Origin: Strix aluco
Taxonomy: Eukaryota; Chordata; Aves; Strigiformes; Strigidae
Assembly (NCBI RefSeq): GCF_031877795.1
Contig: NC_133931.1
Location: 135,074,621 to 135,138,620, forward strand
Direction: 5' to 3'
Length of the DNA stretch: 64,000 nt
In this document: positions 1-9,100 of the stretch, piece by piece
How the letters are laid out: the number at the start of each line of letters is the position of its first letter
How positions within the stretch are numbered: the first letter of the stretch is position 1
Translations under genes and position numbers: made by a program
The notes under the pieces: generated by a model
Databases searched by the model: none
What the model saw: the letters and a program-made list of their open reading frames with translations, nothing else
Told to the model about the DNA's origin: nothing

Positions 1-1532
1 AGTTGTAATATGCTGTGGGAAAAACATAATTATAACATTACTTAGCTTTATTATCCTCTGCTAGATGAAAAGGCAGTTTGTTTTTTTTTTTTTTTTTATT
101 TTTAAATACTTACCAGATAATGCTATCTGCTTTTACAAAGGTTCCTCAACCTAGCTGACACAGGACTAGACACCTTTCTCTCTCAAAACCCATCTAAATT
201 TATTCAGTGAAATAGACTCAGCTATAGAAAAAAAGGCTCTCAAACAATTCATTCTAGTCTAAAATAAGCAGTGCCTCCAGAATAAAAATTGCCATTACAG
301 TAACTTATGTACCTACAGAAATGGTTAAATCAGTTTTAAATTCTGTATTATTTTTCAAACTTACATTATTATCTGCACATGCAATATGAATCTGACTGTA
401 TTCTTCTGACTTATGATCAAAGAAATGTAATCATTTTCAGAAACAAAATCATCCATGCCAGTGAAAAATCAAACTAAAATTTCTCCTCTCCATCAAGAAA
501 CAGTATCTTTTGAGTAGTATTTTAACATACTTCTGGCTTGTTACAATGAATGAGATGATACAAAATAAAGAGAACCTTTGGAAAATTACCACAGGGAGAC
601 AGTTACAGTTTTATCTGATCATTACACTACAAAAATGATCTTAGTACAGGACATCCTGTTTTCAATGATTAGGAAAGAATCATATTAATTCATAAAAATG
701 TATCCTCTGTTCCATTAATTTAAAGAGGGCTTTTTGATTATATACAGAATAACCACATGCTAAAAATAATGCTAGGAGAATAAAAATGTCAGCATTTAAA
801 TAAACAATACCCTACAACTTACTTATAGGTTAAGAACTTGACTAACTACATATAAAGCTGTTAAAACAGAATCAGTATGTAGTCAAGTAGTCATCAGCAA
901 TATTTCCCTTTCTGTGAAAACCAACAGCAAGCATTTAACCCCAACATCCCTCCTTTCCAAAAAAACAGAACATCTATTCTATAAACAGCTGTGCAGAGTC
1001 CAGTACATGATAAAAATTAAATGTATGTGAATACTCACATTCATTTAAATCAGGATAAATTTGGAGAGATTATGTTAACTTGCATCAAAATCATGTTTAT
1101 TTCAGATGCAGGAGTTTACATAAAAATTTCAGCCAGAAATATTATGAACAATGCATAAAAATGTTTATGCTTCAAATAAACAGTACTGCAAATATCAAAG
1201 GAAAAAAATCAGAAAATATTGCTGAAGAGAACAAATACTTCAACAAGCAGCAAGCTACCTTGCATTTTGTTAAAGTTCTCTTAATGCAGCAGCTCATTTT
1301 TTGTTATTGTTAAATGAATCTCTCAACAGCTACTCTAAATTCAGATTTCTACATTATTGTTCTTAAACCTTTTCCCTTCAGTAGAAGGTGCTCTGCAAGA
1401 TTATTTGAAATACTTAAAAGCACAAGCAGGTGTAAAACAGACTGATGTCAGTTTTCTAATCACCCAGTACACAATCTCACAACTACAAATATGAAGACAA
1501 AAAACCCATGCAAAATATTTAAAGGTTTCTGG

Positions 1533-1567
<35 letters not shown>

Positions 1568-2130
1568 AAAGAAATAGTACTTTTTAAGTATTCCATACAC
1601 ACCTAATGTTCTGTGTTGTGAACAAGGTGGAAAGAAGACACTTGCACTTAAATCTTGAAGCATCCCGTCCCGATGAACCCAGAGAAACTAATTTCTGCCA
1701 TCAGAAAAGTACTCCACCAGAACACCAAATAATTATATGTGCTGCTCTAAAGGAAACAGCAAGCTCAGTTCTGGCTGTATGTAGTCTCTCGAGGTACAAT
1801 AATATAAACCTGATCAATTGCAATTAAAATCTGAACAGAGGCTTAGAACTTGAAGTCTTGGTGCATTAGTTCTTGCCAAAAGCAGATGTGATTGTGAGCT
1901 GGAAGCAATTTCTCCTGGTAATTTGTGATGACACTGGGTAGAGCAGCCCCAGAGTCCCCAAAGACAAACTCATCAGAGGCTCTAATGTATGCATGACACA
2001 TGAGGTGGCTCTTTTAGAGCTCAATTAATTGGGCTGAACATTAAGACAGCAAGTTCAGGACTTTTTTTTTTTTTTCTTCCTCCCCTCCAGAGTTGTTTTT
2101 CCTCTTTTTACAAGCAGTTTTTTCCCTTAC
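1..2130 (-). other. ETV1: ETV1 intron downstream of the third coding exon (partial)
   Basis: Intronic sequence of ETV1 that runs off the left edge. The donor is on the minus strand directly after the exon ending at 2131 (GAAG followed by GTAAGG). The next expected ETV1 exon, which in the family encodes a segment around VPDNDEQFVPDY, was looked for on the minus strand and not found, so it should lie left of position 1. The interval is AT-rich. It contains a T17 tract at 81-97, an uninterrupted A33 tract at 1533-1565 and a T-rich stretch near 2061-2076. No coding exon or recognisable transposon was seen. Confidence 0.8.
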
Positions 2131-2178
2131 CTTCTGCAAGCCATGTCTCCTGTAATTGGCTCAGATCTTGAAAGAGTT
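2131..2178 (-). CDS. ETV1: ETV1 third coding exon: acidic activation-domain helix
   Basis: This 48-nt exon lies between a minus-strand acceptor (TTTTTGCAG) and a donor (GTAAGG). It completes the Glu codon begun by the preceding exon, then reads LFQDLSQLQETWLAE, then donates one base to the next codon. These are residues 45-60. The segment is the core of the N-terminal acidic activation domain shared by the PEA3 ETS factors ETV1, ETV4 and ETV5. In this family it forms an amphipathic helix that contacts coactivators such as Mediator subunit MED25. The ELFQDLSQLQETWL motif is intact, with no stop or frameshift. Entry in phase 1 and exit in phase 1 match the neighbouring exon. ETV1 rather than ETV4 or ETV5 is supported mainly by the first coding exon and by the DGKB neighbour. 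Confidence 0.95.
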
Positions 2179-3944
2179 CTGCAAAAAGATGAAGACATGG
2201 ATAAAAGACTCACACTTCATAAGATTAAAATATGTTTGAAAATGTATTTTTCCTGAAAAACAACATATATTAATTCTATTTTGGCAGTCAAACATGCAGA
2301 CAAAATAGGTATTTTCAGGTTGAAGTTTCCACACCTATTAATAAAAAAAGAAGTACTTACTGTATTATTTTACCAACTCTTGATATAATAACCAGAATCT
2401 TAACCAAGCTCTGTAGTGTAAAAGGCTCATTCAGCAATACATAGAAAAGTTAAAAATTATAATCTTTCTTACAGGTGAACTGTTTCTCCTTATACAATTC
2501 AGGCCTCCTCCTGCAATACCTGCCCCAGATAAAGCGCTCTCAGACTTCAACGGGAGTTCTGCCTGAGCAACGACCGAGTACTTTTATTAGTAGGGTCGTA
2601 ACTATCATATAAAAATTCTGAAGCAAAGACCTGAGCTGCTGCAATAGCAAACAGAAACAGGAAATCTTCTGTACTACCCCTTATGTTTTATTTTGTATGA
2701 CAAGAGAATCACCACTATTTCCTCTATGCTGTACTCACTGTACTTCTTTAAAGTGAAACCACTTTCTCCATGGACTGAGGTTTGCAGCAGCTTATCTTTT
2801 TTTGCAATTCACTTACATCAATTGCACATAATGGGTGTAAACCAGAGCAGCATTCGGCTTACTTGCAAAGCTCAGAAACTCAGTTACGAAAATTCTGTTT
2901 ACTAAGTAGGATATTTGAGCTGACAAATGGCTTATTTTTAATTTACTGTATTTTGAGAGAGACTTCCTCTTTTATGAATGCTGACAGATAACTATTTACA
3001 TACACTTAAATGACTATGGCTATTCATTTATCCTGTGGACTGATACCTCATGTTCATGTTGGGAAATCATTTAACTGAAAATCAGAAAGTTGTTTTCTTT
3101 TCAATCTACCCTACAATAAACTTGTCCAAACAAGTAAGCAGGGATTTTGAAAAGCAATGTGTCCTCACCCTGGTAAAATTATATAGGGGTAAGTTGTAGG
3201 CCCCTATATACCTTCCTATATGTCTTACGTGCTTAGAGGGGTGTAGGGTACTTACAGGGGTGTAGGCATAGCATCTCTATTGACCTTGTAACCTAAAGAA
3301 GTGTTAACAGCTATTGCTAGACTACAGTTCTCAAGCTACAGTCATGTGAGTGGCCACTGATGGGACTAAGTTACAAATCTTTGGCCTTCCAAAACTTAGT
3401 CCACTCTAGACTTCCTTAACCGAATTTCCCAGGATTTTTAACCCTACCAGCAACAGGAACAGTCTACCAGACATCAGGAGTCGGACTACTAGCTCTGCAG
3501 TAAAGCTAGAGTGAAAACCAACAGTCTCCACACCAGCTTTTTCGCTCCTGCTACCATCAGTGAACACACACACCAGTGAAAAGGATGTTAAAACATGGGA
3601 GGAATGAGGAAAGCCCTGAATCTCAAGAGGCCTGAAGGTGAAAAAGTCAGGTGCCATGACTTGTGTCAGATGCTGCAAAGGCTTGGCCTCAGTGCATAAC
3701 ATCCGTGTGCCACATGTGCAGCAGTACCTAAAATGCAACAGGGTAAGTCAAGGAAAGAATATCAACTTTATCAGTTTATTATCTTTGCCAGTTTGTTTTG
3801 CAGTAGTAAATGCATTTTTCTTGTCTTGTTTATTCAGATTGATCTAGATATATTTATCTCCAAAATAAATAAATAAAGAGCTCTCAAAAAGCTTCTCTGC
3901 ATTAGTAAGCAAGGGGGACACACACACACACAACAAGCCCTCAC
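2179..3944 (-). other. ETV1: ETV1 intron between second and third coding exons
   Basis: Intron of about 1.77 kb bounded by GTGAGG (donor after 3945) and TTTTTGCAG (acceptor before 2178) on the minus strand. It contains a perfect 10-bp inverted repeat at 3180-3210 and a short CA run at 3918-3932 just inside the donor. A 110-codon open frame on the minus strand at 3406-3738 lies wholly in the intron, has no recognisable domain, and is judged fortuitous. Nothing else was recognised. Confidence 0.9.
3180..3210. repeat. Perfect inverted repeat, 10-bp arms, 11-nt spacer
   Basis: TATATAGGGG at 3180-3189 is the exact reverse complement of CCCCTATATA at 3201-3210, with 11 nt between. It lies in an ETV1 intron. 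Just to its right the string AGGGGTGTAG occurs twice (near 3236 and 3256). Function unknown. Confidence 0.9.
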
Positions 3945-4032
3945 CTTCTGAATCATGAGCCAGGTCTCTGTTAATGAATTTTCTTTTCCTGACATTTGTC
4001 GGTCTCTCATTACAGTTTCGCCCACGCGGATT
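3945..4032 (-). CDS. ETV1: ETV1 second coding exon
   Basis: This 88-nt exon has an acceptor ending TTTATAG before 4032 and a donor GTGAGG after 3945. It enters in phase 0 and leaves one base of a Glu codon. It encodes residues 16-44, beginning NPRGRNCNERPTN and continuing VRKRKFINRDLAHDSE. The basic stretch RKRKF and the INRDLAHDSE segment are hallmarks of the ETV1 N-terminus just ahead of the acidic activation domain. From memory, mammalian ETV1 has SQRG where this sequence has NPRG, and NEKPT where this has NERPT. The change is modest and consistent with a bird orthologue. No break is seen. The product is a nuclear DNA-binding transcription factor that binds GGAA-core sites through a C-terminal ETS domain located outside this window. 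Confidence 0.96.
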
Positions 4033-4792
4033 CTATAAACAGGAAAGATCAGTTACTTTAGAAATCTGAAGGGTTTTTTTTTTTTTTCATTTAATCAAGA
4101 ATACTCAATGCCAGCATGGATTCTTTACATTTCAAACAGGGAAATGATCGTCCTGCAGCTTCCAATTTGCAGAAGATATTGCTGAGCACCTAAGATCCTC
4201 AAAAGATTCTTGTGTCTAAATGCAACACATTTCTATCTATGTAGACATCTCTTTGTACAGATACATATTATAATGTGTTCACGCAGCAACACAATACCAA
4301 CCATGTATTTTTAGCATCTAAAGTACACAAACCTACACAATAGCACATAAATCCTCTCTGCATAAGCTGCGTAGAAGAACCCAGATATGAGATTATAATA
4401 GATTGCTTTGTTTCCCTGTGTTACTTATAACATTGTTTAAAAAGTCCTGAAAGAAAAAAAAAAAAAAAAAAATGTTAACGTTTGCCTCAACTTCATTCTT
4501 CTGAGCGTTGCAGGCAAACGCAGCCAGAAACTTTGAATGCAGCTGCTGCTGCTCTTGCCTCTCTCATCCGCTAATCATGTGCATGATTTTTTAATCATCC
4601 CAAAACTGTCTTTAAAAGAACATGATGCTTTACTGAAATAACTAAGAAGATAGGCTCATCTTGCAGGCAAAGCTCCCAGATGAAGAGTCGCCCCTACGGC
4701 GGTAACAAAGCAGATACTCAGTCTGCAAAACTCCCCCACAGAAATAAGTCGGAGTCAAGTTTATAAACACCAACTTTGAACTGATCACTCAC
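4033..4792 (-). other. ETV1: ETV1 intron between first and second coding exons
   Basis: Intron of 760 nt on the minus strand, from GTGAGT (after 4793) to TTTATAG (before 4032). It contains an A19 tract at 4454-4472 and a T tract near 4073-4087. No other feature is recognised. Confidence 0.9.
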
Positions 4793-4926
4793 ATTGGTGA
4801 CCATGTAAGGCACTTGCTGGTCATAAAATCCATCCATTGTGCAGCTCTTCCACAAGTCTTAGCTCAGTGTTTTATTTACTGGGCATTTGATCTGGAGATT
4901 TCCTCGGGATCTGGACTCCAATCAGC
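4793..4926 (-). CDS. ETV1: ETV1 first coding exon with start codon and 5' UTR segment
   Basis: This exon begins after the acceptor CCCCTCTAG and ends at the donor GTGAGT, both read on the minus strand. Positions 4926-4838 are 5' UTR. The start codon is at 4837-4835 and coding runs to 4793, giving exactly 15 codons: MDGFYDQQVPYMVTN. This is the characteristic ETV1 N-terminus. The start has A at -3 and G at +4, a strong initiation context, and family agreement leaves no doubt about it. Splicing to the next exon is in phase 0. The 5' UTR part carries a four-codon upstream ORF at 4872-4886 and an AATAAA hexamer close to it. A T26 tract (minus strand) lies 33 nt upstream of the acceptor. Confidence 0.97.
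4872..4886 (-). promoter_or_regulatory. Short upstream ORF in ETV1 5' UTR
   Basis: Within the 5' UTR part of the start-codon exon, an ATG at 4886-4884 opens a four-codon frame (MPSK, then TAA at 4874-4872). It closes 34 nt before the ETV1 start. Its context is weak (C at -3 and C at +4), so leaky scanning is expected. Such elements often modestly lower translation of the main ORF; any such effect here is inference. Confidence 0.6.
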
Positions 4927-4953
4927 CTAGAGGGGAATACAAGATGGCTTTTA

Positions 4954-4958
<5 letters not shown>

Positions 4959-4984
<26 letters not shown>
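4959..4984 (-). repeat. T26 homopolymer upstream of ETV1 start-exon acceptor
   Basis: Twenty-six uninterrupted A on the plus strand, so T26 on the transcribed RNA. It ends 33 nt before the acceptor of the start-codon exon, in or next to the likely branch-point and polypyrimidine zone. It is expected to be length-variable. Confidence 0.95.
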
Positions 4985-5310
4985 TCATGAATGAACTGCT
5001 TGAATTTGCATAGCTAATTAACCTCAAAGAGTCCCATTCATAAAAACAACCCTCCCTTCTCTGCCTTCACCTGGGTTACACGCTTCTGCCAGGAAAACAC
5101 GGAGCAAAAGCACTTCGCGGCCGCGGCGGAAAGCGAGGCGAGAGGCAGGGGTTTATTTACACTCCCCGCCGTATCCCCCGGGCGATCCGCGCAAGTGGCA
5201 GCCCCGACTCTCGCAAAACGTGTGCTCAACTCGTAATGGCGAACGGCGGGGCTCGTCGCGCACCTCACAGCGGCGGCGGCGGCAGCGCCCGCCAGCCGCG
5301 GCCACGCACA

Positions 5311-5311
<1 letters not shown>

Positions 5312-5345
<34 letters not shown>
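5312..5345. repeat. (AC)17 microsatellite in the CpG island
   Basis: Seventeen perfect AC units within the ETV1 CpG island. It would read (GT)17 in an ETV1 transcript if the first exon extends this far, and otherwise lies in the first intron. Alternating purine-pyrimidine of this length can adopt Z-DNA and is usually polymorphic. Confidence 0.97.
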
Positions 5346-5347
<2 letters not shown>

Positions 5348-5458
5348 ACACCCGCGCACCCCCCACGCACCCGGCCACCTTCTCCCCCAGGCTCCCTCTT
5401 GCAGCCCACCGCCACGCAATCCTGCGGGGCGGCCGACAAAGTTGCGGGGAAGACCCAC

Positions 5459-5570
5459 CTGAAGGCCACGCGCGGCGATCGGCTGCAAAAAATTCCCTCC
5501 AAATTTAATAAAAACATTAATTATTCCCCGGCACTTCCCCCTTGGAAGCGGCGAGCGCCACTGACAGAGC
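5459..5570 (-). other. ETV1: Tentative noncoding first exon of ETV1
   Basis: An ETV1 leader exon must exist upstream of the acceptor at 4926/4927. Two good minus-strand donors lie in the CpG island: CTTCAG|GTGGGT with the exon ending at 5459, and CCCAG|GTGAAG with the exon ending at 5071. The CCAAT box at 5642-5646 would fit transcription starting about 60-100 nt further on, near 5540-5585. The boundaries given use the first donor; the upper end is a guess. The second donor would give a leader of about 500 nt that includes the (GT)n repeat. Confidence 0.3.
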
Positions 5571-5641
5571 TCAATCCTGTGGTTTTTCCTCTCCTCCTCC
5601 TCCAGGGGCCCCCGAGCCGCGCCGGCGGATCCCCGCCGCCC

Positions 5642-5646
5642 ATTGG
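5642..5646 (-). promoter_or_regulatory. CCAAT box (candidate NF-Y site)
   Basis: On the minus strand the sequence reads GAGCCAATGGG, a close match to the NF-Y consensus. Its orientation agrees with ETV1 transcription and it sits inside the CpG island, flanked by GC boxes. Confidence 0.55.
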
Positions 5647-5660
5647 CTCCCCGCGCCCCC

Positions 5661-5775
5661 CGCCGGATCGCCGGATCGCCGCCCGCCCCGGACCCGGACC
5701 CGGACCCAGCCCCGGCCCCGCCGCCCCCCGCCCCGGCCCCGGCCCCGCCGCCCCCGGCCCCGGCCCCGCCGCCAG
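5661..5775. repeat. GC-rich tandem repeat tract in ETV1 promoter
   Basis: The tract starts with two tandem CGCCGGAT units (5661 onward), continues with three GGACCC-type units near 5695-5710, and ends with repeated GCCCCG/CCGGCCCC units to about 5775. On the minus strand it is a series of G3-G4 runs with short loops, so it has G-quadruplex potential. Copy number is likely to vary. Confidence 0.85.
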
Positions 5776-6195
5776 CGCGGAGGAGGTTGGGGGGGCGGGC
5801 GGGGGAGGGGGGGCGAGTCTCCTCTCTCCCCGCGGCTCCTCCGCCGGGGGTGGGAGGGCGGGGGGCGAGGGGGGTCGGAAATTGCAACTGGGATGCGCGG
5901 CGGTGCCGCCAGACGGATCCCGGGATCCTGGTGCGGGCACATCGTGTCCTCTACACCACCACCCCCCGGTGGCAAAGCAACCCCCTCCCCGCACATAATT
6001 TATTTTAAAAAATAAGAAAAGTTTAGTCTCCTTGACTCCGAGAAGCAAAAGTCAGCCGCCCCCCCGCGCACACACGCGCGCCTTTTCTGGTGGCAGCGCA
6101 GTCCCGCAAAACTTCGCGGGAGCCCAGGGGTGAGGAAGAGGTGAGCGCGGCCGAGGGGCTCACGCCGCACCGGCGGAGACTTTGCACCCCTCTGG

Positions 6196-9100
6196 CAGGA
6201 TCTGGTGGCTCCCAGGGTTGTTGGGTTTGGGTTTTGGTTTTTGTTGGGTTTTTTTTCAGCTGAATCATAGAAAGCAATTGTTATGTCTACTAGGATGACA
6301 TAATTTCTAGGTTTTGTGGACAGAATTTGGCAGCATCCAGGCACCGGATCTAGGGGGGTTTTTGGTGCAGTGGTGCCAGGACCTATCAAGCTCAGGATTT
6401 CTGAGGACTTCTCAAAGAAAGTAAGCTTTTCTCTGTATAGAGTGGCTGTTGGAGGGCTGTGTCCAAAAACTTCCCCTTCTGAACTGCCAAAATGCACCAA
6501 AGCAGATTGTGTGGTTTCATAACAGCTATATTTGTCCTCTCTTTGAGCACTGAATTCCAGGTATCACAGGAATCAGGTGGTAAATTTAGGCATTCGTGAC
6601 GCCGTCTTGCTGCGAGATACGAAGTTTCAGATTTTTATGATCTGATGTAGTTCAGCAATTAACAGGCAGAGCCCCAAGCTAGCAAGTCCAACTTTGCCCT
6701 CGGCGCTTTCTGAGGGCTTTCTTTATAGCTAAGGGTGTAAGGCAACTAAAGAAACCTGCTTTTGCATAAATAGCCTGCAGTGCTGTTAACAATACTCAGG
6801 TTACTTCTTCTGTACTACTTTGTTTTGAAAATTACAGTTGTTTTGCTACACTCTATTCTGGAGCACATTACTTTCTGCCACAACCTTTTTTTTTTTTTTT
6901 TTCTCCCTTTCTCCTTCTTTCTGATCTAACTATTCATACTCACTTGCCACTTGTCCTGTCCAGCCAAGGAAGAGGGAAGCACCATGTTCCCACCACTTCT
7001 GTCCTTCCCGTACTGCCTTGTCAGGTAAAATGTCCACCACCAGCAGCTTGTTTTCAGTGTTCTTGCTGCTTCTGTTTCCACACACACACGCCAGCACACC
7101 TGGAATTACAAGAAAGTAATGGTATTCTAAATGTTGTATAAACCTATAATCATTTTATTATGTTCTTGGCCAAGTCTCCGAGTTGCTGGTCCTGTAAGCC
7201 ACTTTTGTTCTATAATAGGGGAATAAAACTCTACTAAATGGTCCAGTATAAGTGAAATTTCCTGGACAGTGAGGCCATCATTTTCTTTTTTATACCCATG
7301 CCCAGACTAGAGCAGCCTCTGAGACAGGGGTGATGGCCTTGTGGGAAGGCTGTGGCTAGACAGCTGTCCCTGGGGATCATGTGGCCACTTTAACCCCTGG
7401 ACCAGCAGAGCTGATGAAGCTACCATCTCCAGTTGTCCACCCCACCCTGCTGAGTGGATTTCTGAGCCACCCATCAACCAGCTCCCAAAGCGCTAGACTT
7501 TACCACGTACTCTTCTAAACCAAAATCAGTGATGAATTGTCTTTAAACAGTGCACTAAAAATTGTTGGTGTGCCGGTCAGACAAGCTAATTAAACCAGCC
7601 TCAATTGAAGTTTTCAAGAGACATCAGACCCATCAGGTATTTGGTACCACCTGTGAAATTTGCACCGCTGGATCCCATCTTGCACTTCCCTACACCATAG
7701 TGGCCACCTTTCCACACACACACCCCCATGGGCACAGGTTTGGCACCCTGGTTTACAGAGCCGGAGGAGGTCAGCACTCTGCAACAGCCAAGCTCTTTGT
7801 GCTCCTGGTTGGGCTGTAACTCCAAGAGAAGCCACGCATTAAAGGTGTCCTGGCAGGAGACACACTGTATTGCTTGCTGTTGCTCCTCATACCACACGCC
7901 TCTTCCTTCTCTCCTTAGTTGGCCCTTCCACACATGCTGGGGAGGAAAGGAAGAGTAAAGCTATTTTGAAGCCCTCTTTATCCTTATCTCTGTTCATCCA
8001 CTGTGCTGAGTGGTACTCAGAGAAACTTCATTAACTATTAAGAGGTAGATGCTTACAGGAAAAAAAAAAAAAAAAAGAAACAAAACAAAACACAACCCAT
8101 ATATCTACTGGCAACCCACTCCAAAGTCTGTGTGCAGAAATGCAGTCTTGTACCATCACCGGTCTTACATGTAAACTGGTGTGGCCACAATAATTATTTT
8201 CTAATTTTGCATGTTTGTCCAAGATTCTTGAAGCTTTGGTGGTGTTTTTTTTCTATAAAGTTTTTAACTGCTGTTTTCAGAAAACAGTGCTCTTAACTAT
8301 CTTTTTTTTAAAATAATCCTTTTCGAAAACTAAAAAGTAACATCAAAATCACTTTGTTTTTTAGTTGAAAAGACTGAACAGTTTTTACCAAATTGAAAAT
8401 ATTCTAAAAAAAATGCTGAATTTATTTTACTAGAAAAAATTGCTTAAAAAAATACAGCCTTTCTAAGGGTACTGCTTTAGAAGCAAGATACTTGTTTCAA
8501 AAACAGACATGTTCAATTAGACTATAAAGGTCCACTATATATTGAAAATTATATATAATTTCCATTTCATAATGGCAATATATACTTCACACACTTATCT
8601 GAAATAGGACAATGAAATATATATATTGCTATCTTGATTTGACACACTTTGAAGCTATAAATAATTGCTGTAACATAAAAACTAGAAATAAATCCAAACA
8701 GACAGAGCAAAGAGAAGATTTGATAAACACCAGTTTCTCCTGGAAAAACGCGAGAAGAATTTAACCACATTTTCACAAAAAGAAATAAACAATCATAATC
8801 CATGATAAAAACTAGATTCAATATTAAAAAAAAAAAAAATGAACCAACTTGGTAACAAGACAGAGAATTACACTCAAAAATGCTTTATGCTGAAAACACA
8901 AACCTTTTGGACACCTTCATAAAATTGTGCTTACACCAAAGAAAATCCTTCAGCAAAAGGATAGTCACAGTTGAAATATAATAGGCAAGTAAATTACAAA
9001 ACAACACTGAATTAAAAAAAATCCTAATTGTTTTTCTGAAATTGTTTAGCCTAACCATTCCTTCCAGGCATTTTCCCAGTAAATGTGATGTACTTATGGG

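Larger units (their letters stand above)
5095..6195 (-). promoter_or_regulatory. ETV1: CpG-island promoter of ETV1
   Basis: About 1.1 kb of strongly GC- and CpG-rich sequence in an otherwise AT-rich window, lying immediately upstream of the ETV1 start-codon exon. It has many GC-box-like CCGCCC and GGGCGG strings and a CCAAT box on the minus strand at 5642-5646, with no convincing TATA box near it. This is the usual structure of a vertebrate CpG-island promoter with dispersed initiation. Numerous overlapping open frames on both strands here are composition artefacts rich in Pro, Gly, Ala and Arg. The island could also fire an antisense transcript to the right, but nothing in the sequence proves that. 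Confidence 0.88.

Noticed and set aside
1..2130. Search for the next ETV1 coding exon
   Set aside because: No minus-strand segment resembling the expected acidic exon with proper splice sites was found, so it presumably lies left of the window.
3406..3738. 110-codon minus-strand open frame
   Set aside because: Entirely inside an ETV1 intron, with no recognisable domain. It does not match the expected ETV1 exon order.
5038..6048. Many overlapping open frames of 80-244 codons on both strands
   Set aside because: They lie in the CpG island, are dominated by Pro, Gly, Ala, Arg and His-Thr repeats, overlap in all frames, and reflect GC-rich composition rather than coding.
8271..8287. 17-nt palindrome-like CTGTTTTC-A-GAAAACAG
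   Set aside because: Only 8-bp arms in AT-rich sequence, so expected by chance at this scale.
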